The translations under genes were made by a program, and so were the position numbers. This document shows, piece by piece, positions 44,870 through 53,800 of a stretch of 64,000 bases of DNA. The notes under the pieces were generated by a model. It did no database searches. It was given only the letters and a program-made list of their open reading frames with translations, and was not told where the DNA came from. This stretch comes from Volutella citrinella (taxonomy: Eukaryota > Ascomycota > Sordariomycetes > Hypocreales > Nectriaceae): the NCBI GenBank assembly GCA_034401135.1, contig JAWZSP010000007.1, positions 1,984,001 through 2,048,000 on the forward strand. Direction: 5' to 3'. Numbering within the stretch: the first letter of the stretch is position 1; every line of letters starts with the position of its first letter.

Positions 44870-45676
44870 GCCTTCCTCTTTGTAAATAAATGTATGATAT
44901 GCTGTCAGCTACTTTAACATCGATGATACCATTCTCTCCTCACTGTATTATCTGCACATAGCTTACCATGGCGAGAGGAATGCGGCGAGTGTCCATTTTT
45001 AAGGTCAAAAGTCGAGACACTACGCATTTTATTGACAGGGCGGCCCGCTCCACATGGCGTAACCTGGGGTGCACTAGCAAGGTGCGTGCATAAAACAGTT
45101 TGAGGCCAGACGCTGTCATCCGCTTGCTGCAGTCCGTAATATTGTCATGGGCTACCTGGCTCGACACGATGCAAGCCTCATGTAATTTATGTTTATGCAT
45201 GCCCTCAAAAGCTAGGCGGTTGCACTGTGAGGTTGCGCAAAGGATGGAGATGACATCACTGCTGGAAGTTGGAACTGGAATGCACAGCTCGACGACCTAC
45301 CCGAGACATGAATGGCGGGGAGCGAGGATGAACAAGCAAAATATTGATGGTTTGATGATTCTTGCACTAATTACTGAATTAATGATTTCTATTTTAATTC
45401 AATGCCAAATCATCGCTGTGACTCCTGTTCACCGCTTGGACACGCCATCCTGAGCCTGTGTCCTGGCAACAAGGCCGGGCGCGGGTGGTCGACCCGGCAA
45501 CGGGGGTAAACAAAGACCTAGGCCGACTCCAACGGCGCCCAACCAACCACCAGCAGCCACACACCTTCGGGACGGGCTAAACACGAAATATCAGCTGCGA
45601 CTTCCCGGGAAGATCCCTCTTCGAGTCCTGCGCCTTTGCTTCTGCGGTGTCTACCTACAAAACCTCTCTTCCTCCG
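44870..45676. other. Intergenic
   Basis: About 800 bp. AT-rich stretch near 45350-45410. No gene supported. The 3' part is the leader of the next gene. Confidence 0.4.
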
Positions 45677-48600
45677 ATGCCTCGTCGTGTGAGGCCAGAG
45701 GACCTCGACTTTGAGATTCACGTCGATCAATCCTGTGTCAGCGAACCCATGGGGGAAAACGAAAAGGATAAGGGCCACGAGGAGCCCAAGGTGGACACCA
45801 ATGCCGAAAGGCAATCCGACTCCCTGCCGGGCAGCGAGTCGCCAAACGATACAACCACAGAACCCAATGCAAAAGACGACACTACCAAACAGACTGAAGG
45901 CGACAGGCAGTCGGAAAAGATAGAGGAGGACCTTGACGACCTTATCAACTACACTGAGAGCCTTGGAACGAAAAAGGATTTGCCAGACGACATTTCCGAG
46001 CATGACGACCCAGAGCTCCTACCAACCACGAACGAGGCTCAAGATGATATTGCGGATGCCGAGGCCATACTCGGGGACCCAGAAGATACGGCTATCCTAG
46101 ATCACCAGGTAGCTGCGGATGAGGACATCGGCGATGGCGAGTCCCTTCCAAGGTCATCACTTGGTCAGACAGAGCCAGACGACATCCCGCATTCAGAGAC
46201 AGAATCCATGCTATCGGATTCTCGACGAGAATCCATCGTCTCGGAAAGTGCAAACATCACTCACCGCCGAGCCTCCCGTCGCACCGAGGCCCTCATCCAC
46301 GAGGCAGCTCGGAACATTGTTGCTCAGATTGGCAATCCTCGCGACTCCCTTCAGAGCACCCCTGCCACAGATGATGGCTATATTGCACACTCTGAGGCTG
46401 GAAGTGCTCGCAGCTCCGACGCTCACATGTCAGTACATGACGATCAAGCCTCAACAGAGGACGAGCGTAGCGGAAACGATGACGCGGGAGACAGCAGTTC
46501 TCACCATGACAACGACTCCGACGTCTTTAGTGACCACAGCCCGCGAAGCTCTGTGGGCTCCGTCTCAGAGACTGAGCTGAAGAAGGCCAACGATGTCCTC
46601 GAGCGGATGGCACATTCCCCGAGGATTTCCGGCATCTCGCAGTACGAGCAGGAGGAAGAGTTTGTCCCTACTGTCAGAGGCACGCCAAGGCCAGCTTTTA
46701 GGTCACCTTCGTCGGTCAAGGCTATTCAGATGTCGTCGCCTCCAGCATCAGTGTTGGGGTCACCGCGATCCAGTAGGCGCAGCCCCCTGCCAAAGGTTTC
46801 TCGGCTGGGATCTCCGTCTGTCTCTGCGCAGTATTCACCCAAGAAGACGCCGCCTCGCTTTAGAAGAGCGACTCCGCCACTTGTTCTCCTCCACGTCACC
46901 TTGCTTCCTCTCCGGTGGGGCTGGGGCGACGTGCTTGACCAGGCGGAGACGGAGGATCTCAGCAAAGACTGCAGGACCCTCCGTGACGCGTGGAGACAGC
47001 TTCAAGATCGCATGGGAGACACGACCGTGGAGCGTGGAATTCTACTTCCCCATCCTCAAGGTGACTATGAGGTCCTCGAGGAGCGACTGCTTGAAGCCTT
47101 GGAGCTGCCCATGCGACGCCGCGCGCGCATTCTCGAGTGTGGCCACTACCTTGGACCATCGAATGAGATGACCCTGATCGACGAGAGCGAGGAAGAGGAC
47201 GAGTATGATGAGGACAACAGGCGGTTGACGCGAGCGAGCACGGCTCAACAGACCCACTGGTGTACCACATGCCGCTCTGAAATCCGTTACGACTCTCTCG
47301 GCATTGGCAAGATTTTCCGCGTCAAGGTCTATGCTAGCAACGGACTGATGAAGGCCGGAGCCTGGGAAGCGTGTTGGAAGGAGATGGAGCGGGTGGACGT
47401 TGAGCTGGAGCCTATTCTTGAGCCTGGAGTTCACGAAGAGCTGACGCAGCTGGACCTCGACCAACAGAGGGCTTTGGAGATGCAAGAAGCCGAGGAGGAG
47501 GAGGACAAGTATGACCACCTCGAGGATCTTGACGAGGAGCATCTTGAAGACTACGACGATGAAGATGACGACCATGGCGAGCACTACGATGAATCAGCCC
47601 ATGACATGGCTGACGAAACTCTACACCTCTCCGAGACACATGAAGAGAGGGATATTGAGGAGCCACTTGGGGAGCCACTTGAGGAACATGTCGAAGAGGC
47701 AGTTCATGCAGATGTGCCTCATATCGAGGAGGTCCCCGAGCGGGAGCCCACGCCCATTCCTGCCTCTCCTGAGATCCCAATGACTGCAGAAGAGCGCAGG
47801 CAATCGGACGAGGCACGGTTGAGGGAAATCTATGGCCACTCTCCATCTGGCCCGCACGAACAGGAGCACGAACAGGAGCACGCGCATGCCCACCATGAGG
47901 CTCAAGAGCGAGGCCACCCCACCCCCTCTGAGCCCCTGACCTCCGACTACTCTGCTCGTCAGACCCCTCCCTCTCCATCCGCGGAGGCATTCGCCCGTCG
48001 TGAGGAACGCCGTCAGGCCTACCAGAGCGCCTCGCTCCCAGAGCTGCTCCTTGAGTCTGCCCGAGTCTTGATGCAGGATAAGAAGAACGTCTTGATTGTG
48101 GGCCTGAGCGTGCTCATCTTGGTCTTGGCTCTTCGAGGCGGCCAGCCGCCTCCGCCGAGGACCTTCCAGACAATCATTAAGGCACCCCCCGAGGTGCAGG
48201 CCGTTGTGGCGGCGCCTGTCGTGGCAGAGATTCAATCGCCGTCGATGATGCCTGAGAGCGAACCAAGCATCAAGAGCTACCCGAGCATCGAGAGTTACCC
48301 GATGAACGGTGTTGATGTCGCTGTTGACGGAACCAGCGCGGAAGAGGGGCAGATCACGGCCGAGGAGAGGGAGAACAAGGCCGAGGAGGGACAGAACACC
48401 GTTGAGGAGAGGCAGAGCACCGTCGAGGAGAGGCAGAGCACCGTCGAGGAGAGGCAGAGCACCGTCGAGGAGAGGCAGACCATCGTCGAGGAGAGCTACG
48501 CCTTGGAGAAGCCGACGCCTTCGTCAGAAGCTCCGGCGCCCTCTGACCCTATCGACCCTTGTGCGTCTTGCTCTCTGTCAGTGCAAAATGCTCAAGTGTC

Positions 48601-48937
48601 GTCCGGCGCCCAAGCCGAGAACGTGGCTGGTGTGCGGCCCCTCGCGCTTGACTCGGAGGAACGCGAACGGACTGTGAGGCTCGTCGAGACTGTCACGGAG
48701 ATTGAGACAGCTACTGTCAAGGTCACCGAGACTCAGACTGAGACCATCTTCCAAACTACACAACTTGCCGGAGCAGTGGAAGCCAAGGAGCTGGAGACCG
48801 CGTCAATGGATGCGCCGGAGCAGAAAGATACCATTGGATTGATGGGGCCGGTGTCTACTTCTGCAGCGGCTTCACGGTTTGCTGGCGAATCCCTTGAGCC
48901 TGAGATGTCGGTTGTCGAGGCTGAGCGAGAACTGTGA
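45677..48937 (+). CDS. Large acidic single-pass membrane protein, function unknown
   Basis: Single exon, 1086 residues, starting at the ATG at 45677 (MPRRVRPEDLDFEIHVDQS). The first 390 residues are acidic and disordered. The most structured part (about 395-585) includes PLVLLHVTLLPLRWGWGDVL, HPQGDYEVLEERLLEALELP, a Cys in LECGHYLGP and a CxxC in THWCTTCRSEIRYD. A Glu/Asp/His-rich stretch follows, then one transmembrane segment at about 804-820 (NVLIVGLSVLILVLALRGG). About 265 residues come after it, with a 7-residue repeat TVEERQS and a late Thr/Glu helix. The topology, a long acidic N-terminal part and one C-terminal anchor, would suit an internal membrane such as the nuclear envelope, but that is speculation. 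I do not recognise the family with confidence. Confidence 0.78.
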   Translation: MPRRVRPEDLDFEIHVDQSCVSEPMGENEKDKGHEEPKVDTNAERQSDSLPGSESPNDTTTEPNAKDDTTKQTEGDRQSEKIEEDLDDLINYTESLGTKKDLPDDISEHDDPELLPTTNEAQDDIADAEAILGDPEDTAILDHQVAADEDIGDGESLPRSSLGQTEPDDIPHSETESMLSDSRRESIVSESANITHRRASRRTEALIHEAARNIVAQIGNPRDSLQSTPATDDGYIAHSEAGSARSSDAHMSVHDDQASTEDERSGNDDAGDSSSHHDNDSDVFSDHSPRSSVGSVSETELKKANDVLERMAHSPRISGISQYEQEEEFVPTVRGTPRPAFRSPSSVKAIQMSSPPASVLGSPRSSRRSPLPKVSRLGSPSVSAQYSPKKTPPRFRRATPPLVLLHVTLLPLRWGWGDVLDQAETEDLSKDCRTLRDAWRQLQDRMGDTTVERGILLPHPQGDYEVLEERLLEALELPMRRRARILECGHYLGPSNEMTLIDESEEEDEYDEDNRRLTRASTAQQTHWCTTCRSEIRYDSLGIGKIFRVKVYASNGLMKAGAWEACWKEMERVDVELEPILEPGVHEELTQLDLDQQRALEMQEAEEEEDKYDHLEDLDEEHLEDYDDEDDDHGEHYDESAHDMADETLHLSETHEERDIEEPLGEPLEEHVEEAVHADVPHIEEVPEREPTPIPASPEIPMTAEERRQSDEARLREIYGHSPSGPHEQEHEQEHAHAHHEAQERGHPTPSEPLTSDYSARQTPPSPSAEAFARREERRQAYQSASLPELLLESARVLMQDKKNVLIVGLSVLILVLALRGGQPPPPRTFQTIIKAPPEVQAVVAAPVVAEIQSPSMMPESEPSIKSYPSIESYPMNGVDVAVDGTSAEEGQITAEERENKAEEGQNTVEERQSTVEERQSTVEERQSTVEERQTIVEESYALEKPTPSSEAPAPSDPIDPCASCSLSVQNAQVSSGAQAENVAGVRPLALDSEERERTVRLVETVTEIETATVKVTETQTETIFQTTQLAGAVEAKELETASMDAPEQKDTIGLMGPVSTSAAASRFAGESLEPEMSVVEAEREL
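48397..48498 (+). repeat. 21-bp coding repeat (TVEERQS)
   Basis: About four tandem 21-bp units, nearly identical at DNA level, coding TVEERQS and ending in a diverged TIVEES copy. Placed between the transmembrane segment and the C-terminus of the acidic protein. Confidence 0.9.
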
Positions 48938-49306
48938 GCAACAGTGTGGTGTCTTGCCTGTGCGATGACCATGGACGTATGTGATGTGAGCAATATACCT
49001 GATATGCTTTTATGAACGGGTTTTCTTTCTCTTATAGCGAGACTCAGATAGTGCGAATCAAGATAGCTACATATGATAATCCCTGCAGCCTATATTCCCA
49101 GTCAGGGCTTTACGTTTCTTGTGCCTACACTCGTGTGAGTAAGAGTATAATGATATACCAGTGCTATAATTAACACATTAATGTGATAGTCAGCCCGTAA
49201 TGTCTGATCAATGGCGCTTCTTCCCCTACAACGCATACTTGGAACGACGAGATGAGAGGCATGCATAGATTCGTGAGTTTCGGTAATATACAGGGCCTCT
49301 TGGCCC
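48938..49306. other. Convergent 3' region
   Basis: About 370 bp, AT-rich, between the acidic protein gene (+) and the interrupted gene (-). Nothing else is seen. Confidence 0.4.
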
Positions 49307-50136
49307 TCATAGTCTGATGTAAATATCCATGCAGTCGATCCGCCATTCCCTCTTGCCCAGGAGGCTCCTCAGCCACTCAATACCCAGCCCGGTCCACTCT
49401 GCCCTTCGAGCCGCGGCCTCATCCATCGCAGCACCGGCCAGCGCCTTGGCAGTGGTGTTGAGCATCTCATACATGGTCGCGTTTAGGGACTCGACAGCGC
49501 CATCGTCTGGGGGTAGGCGAGTCGTAGAACTCGGCCGAGGTAGGAACCAGTTGCTGCCAAAGTCGAAGAAGCACCGGTCGGACCAGTTGCAAGAAGTGAG
49601 GAAGAGAATGAGGAGGAGTATCGAGCAGTAAACGCACGGCCGGTTAAGGAAGTATGTGCAGACGAAGAAGAGGAAGATGAAGGCCGGCGAGGCGTTGGTG
49701 GGGATGAAGAGGAGAGGAAGCCAGCTAGTAAGCGTTAGTAAAGGCAGAGGAAGGTCAGATGGGAGTGGTTAATGTACCTTCTGAGGCAGAACATGATGAG
49801 GATCTGAAGAAGGGGGAGCCGAGGTCTTGTCGCGGTGGTTGAGGAAAGTAGTCGTAGGTCGTTTATGTTGATGATCGCGGCGACATATGGGTACCACAAG
49901 CCGATGGCTGGCGGTGGCGCGCACGTCCTAGACGTCTCAGTAGGTTGAGGAATCCGGTTTGGCCCTGCAGGCGAGCGATGGCGTTTGCACTAGCTGGCGC
50001 GCGCTGGGATCGCTGTGCGGTGCTCGGAGGGCTGATGAGGATAGTTTATGCCAAAGATCGAGGGCAGCGACTCGGATGGGCTGGTCAGAATCATGCGCCA
50101 CAGTTGTGCCGCACTGTACTCCGTAAATGCCGGCAT
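49307..50136 (-). pseudogene. Small membrane protein gene interrupted by an in-frame TAG
   Basis: On the - strand an exon from the ATG at 50136 reads MPAFTEYSAAQLWRMILTSP and on to RTAIPARAS, then TAG at 49992-49990. The same frame stays open afterwards and reads PPPAIGLWYPYVAAIININD, a splice donor at 49777, a 53-bp intron with TACTAAC and TTACTAG, and a second exon (49724-49307). That exon has membrane segments (SPAFIFLFFVCTYFL, YCSILLLILFL), CNWSDRCFFDFGSNW and a C-terminus LRSLLGKREWRIDCMDIYIR. The total would be 258 sense-plus-stop codons. Between TAG and PPPAIG another frame reads ARLQGQTGFLNLLRRLGRAR, which looks coding, so a pair of indels is an alternative to one nonsense change. No GT donor could remove the TAG. 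It may be a sequencing error, a recent pseudogene or an exon I misread. Confidence 0.6.
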
Positions 50137-50877
50137 TTGGTCGAGGTGGCGACTCCACAGTTGGACAGTTGGACAGTTGGACCTCGGGACCCTGTACCAC
50201 TGATTCAGTGAAGCGACAGTCTGTAGCCCCGTCACCTCAGTACCTTGAGACCGGGTTTAGGGCCTCAAGTACCCACAGTTAACGGGAAGCCTAAACATGC
50301 CCTGCGGCTCGGGCAGCGTTCTCCCTTTCTCGCAGCCGCTCCACTGGCTGGCACACCGGCCAGCAGCCTCTGGACCACTGAACTGCGCTGTAAGGTCCCA
50401 CATGGGGTGCGCTGGCTGCGTTGGTGCGGATAATTGATTCAGCCGCAGCCGCTGGCCTTCCAAGATCCACCACGTCAGAGGCTAGCAGCCCGGCCTGAGC
50501 GTCGCAGAGTTGGGCTGCCATCCTAGCCGAAAATTGTGAGGGACGGACGGCGGTTGCCAGCCGTGCCCCAATTTTGTTTCCCTCCATCGTTTAGCCAGAG
50601 GTGACAAACCACCTAAACCTTTAACCTTCAATCCGATCTTCACACATTCACAACTTCCTCACCATACCCTCCCCCTCCTTCTGCCTCGTCGGAAGACAGG
50701 CACGTCTCTCTCGCTCCCACCCCCTCCCCTGCCTCGCGTTCTTGAACAGGCCAGGCATCGCCCTCGGCCATTGAAACGCCGGGCGTCTTTTGTTTGTCCC
50801 TCGCCAAGCTCGCACCATCGCGACTCTGCTCGTCAGCGTCACCGCCTGACACAGGGTCAAACCGGCCGACCGCCAAT
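50137..50877. promoter_or_regulatory. Divergent promoter with ACAGTTGG triple repeat
   Basis: About 740 bp between two divergent starts. Three tandem ACAGTTGG units lie at about 50156-50180. The side next to the Edc4-like gene is pyrimidine-rich (50650-50750), common in fungal leaders of highly expressed genes. Confidence 0.45.
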
Positions 50878-53800
50878 ATGGACATGCCTCCGGCGCCCAC
50901 GCCGCCCGTCAACTCGATGTCGATGCCTTCCAACTCGGAGCGTACGGCTAATCTGCTCAACTTGCTCAAGTTCAGCGGTTCAGGCTCGCAGCTGCAGACC
51001 CAGGCTGCGCGCGAGCCTGCAGCCCCTGCCCTGCCGCAACAGGAACAAATTCCTCAACAGCAGCAGCCGCAGCATGCTCAACAGCAACAGCAACATCAGC
51101 AGCTGTCTCCGCCGCAGAACCAGCAGCCAGGTTACTACTCGCAGAACCCGCCGCAGCCTCTGCCACCCTTCCCGCAGGCCGGTCAATTTCCTGCCCACAT
51201 CCACCAGCCGGCGCCAGCTGCCTCGGACCCTACTGGTTTGCTGGCCGCTCTTATGCGCGGTGCCCACGAATCTGAGGAACCCAAGCAAGCCCCGCCGCCC
51301 CCTGTCCAGGCTGTCGTTCACCAGAACCCGCCCAGCAATTGGGGTCACGGCTCGCCGCCCGCCGACACTCGATCGTACCTCTTGGACTTGCTGAACCGCC
51401 CCAAGCCCAGCCAAGGCGAACATGCGCTGTTGACCGAGACCTCGCGGTCTGATAATCTCACTCCGCAGAGCATCGACAACAATGTCGCTGAAGGCGCCCA
51501 TGGCTACGGCCAATACCAGCAGCCACCCCAGCCAGCACAGCACCAGCACCAGCAGCTGCCCCCCCATCAGAACGCCTACGCCATGGCGCAGCAGTACCAG
51601 GCCGAAAAGGTTTCCGAGGCTGCACACCAGCCAGCCAATGCGGACGGGTATGCCTACCAGCCTTCGCAAGACGCTTCTACCGACGTCTCGGCCCTGTACC
51701 AGCAACTTATGGGCACCCTTGCCCAGTCGTCGCCTCACAGCCAGGCTGCGAGCCATGCTCCGAGCCATGAGCACTCGTCAAATGCTGCACAGTTCCAGAT
51801 CCTTAAGAAGGACTCCCCCGCTGGGTCGCATACCGGCTCGCATGCGGGCTCGCAGCACTACGACCAGGGCCCCATCGGTAGTGACCGTAGTGCACTTGGC
51901 GCTTCCCCGAACCAGATTCGCCGCAAGGCTACTCGCACCTCATCTCTCAACTCGCACCCCTCGTTGAAGCATCAGACCCCTCCGACGTCCGAGTTCGACA
52001 GTCAGATTTTGGCTGAGAAGAACAAGGAACCCGTGTCTGAAGCTGTCAGTGACATTGCTGACAAGGCTGACCACGAGGCTCGTGAGGCCATTGACCGAGC
52101 TGAGTTTGAACAGGCTGAGGCTGAGATTGCCCAAGACCTTGACGCCATGCTGAACGCCAAGTCCGAGAAGGAATTTGAGGAAAGCGCTCAGAAGGCGGCT
52201 CTTGCTTTGAAGTCGGAACTTGACCGCGAGGGCAACGAAAGTGTTCTGGAAGATGTTCTTCCTTCTGATGCCGCCGAGACGGTCCGCGACATTGTGGAAG
52301 ATGCTGCGCAGGGCGTAGCGGACAGCTGGGAGAGTGCCGACCAGGACCAGGAAGAAATCGTCGTCATCGAGGATGCCGAACCTCCTCCCGTCAAGGTCTT
52401 CAACTTCCCTATGAAGCCATGGATTTCCATCACGCTCCAGGAAGAAGGCACTGAGCCCCGCCCGGAGTTTCGAGACGACACTATTATGGATATTGCTCGT
52501 CTCAAGAAGGATTTCGATCAGATCGACCGTAACCTGTACACGGCTACTGAGAACTACATGGCGTACGGTATGTCCAAGCAGGGCGGATTGCGTGTTATCC
52601 GGCAGGAGGACGGCAAGGACGCGAAGATCTTCACCGATACCAAGGACCGAATCTTCAACGTGGCCATGTCTGTGACACCCTCTGATCACGACGGCGCCCA
52701 CCGCGAGGCCATCATTGGCACCGGAATTAGCGGCACTGTCTACTGGGTGCAGATCAAGGACGGCGAGAAGGACCACATCGAGGATGCCCACTTGGAGCAG
52801 TATGGGTTTGCCTTGCCGCCCATGAGCTCCCAGGAAGGGGATGCACCGGGCGGCGTTCTCAAGACCCGAGCCCGAACCTCTACTATGCACCCCGAGTTCT
52901 TCGCGGTTGGCCGTGGCAAGTCCATCAACCTCATCTGGCCGTCCTACATCCTCCAGAACAACATTTTCAAGCCAGGCCACGATCGTGTTGTTGACACAGA
53001 GACACTCACGAAACAGTGCTCGCTCAAGATCAACACCGGAAAGGCTGGCAAGGACTTCACCTTCAGCCAGGACGACAGCGTCATCGTTTCCCTAGACAAG
53101 TCGGGCCGAGTCAAGTTCTGGGATGTCCGTGATCTTACTGCGGTCAAGGAAGATGGTGATCCCCGCTTCCCCGTTCCTGCTCAAACCTCCCTTGAGGTGA
53201 AGGAGCCGCTTATGACCTTGGCTAGCACCCCAGAGGGCGAGAAGGCTTGGCCTACATCTGTTTTGCTTCTGGATAAGCAGCGCCCTTACCAGAAGCGCTG
53301 CGCTCTGCGCTACATGATCGTGGGCATGAAGCAGAACCACACGCTGCAACTGTGGGATCTTGCCTTGGGCAAGCCTGTGCAAGAGTTCAACCTGCCCCAC
53401 AGCAAGGAGTCGGACGCGGTCTGCAGTGTCATGTACCACTCGGCTACCGGTATGATCGTCATCGGCCATCCTACTCGGAACTCAATCTACTTCGCGCACT
53501 TGTCGGCTCCTAAGTATAACCTCAAGAGCGTCTCGCAGGCCGACTACATCCAGCGACTCGTTGCTCAGGACGCCTCTATTCCCCAGCCGGATAGCACCGC
53601 TGTCATTAGTGGAGTCCGAGAGTACTCTTTCGCTAACCGCGGAATTCTTCGCAGCCTGGATATCTTGTGCAACCCTGCTATGGTCCAGGACGCTGACGAG
53701 CCTACCCTGTTTGAGCTTTACGCGATGCATTCTAAGGGCGTCGCCTGTCTGCTCATTAAGCAGACTGAACTCGGCTGGTCTAAGGATAACAAGGTTCTGG

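Noticed and set aside
48295..48483. Short - strand frame with VLCLSST repeats
   Set aside because: It is the antisense reading of the TVEERQS coding repeat.
51940..52980. 346-codon open frame on the - strand
   Set aside because: Antisense shadow of the Edc4-like gene.
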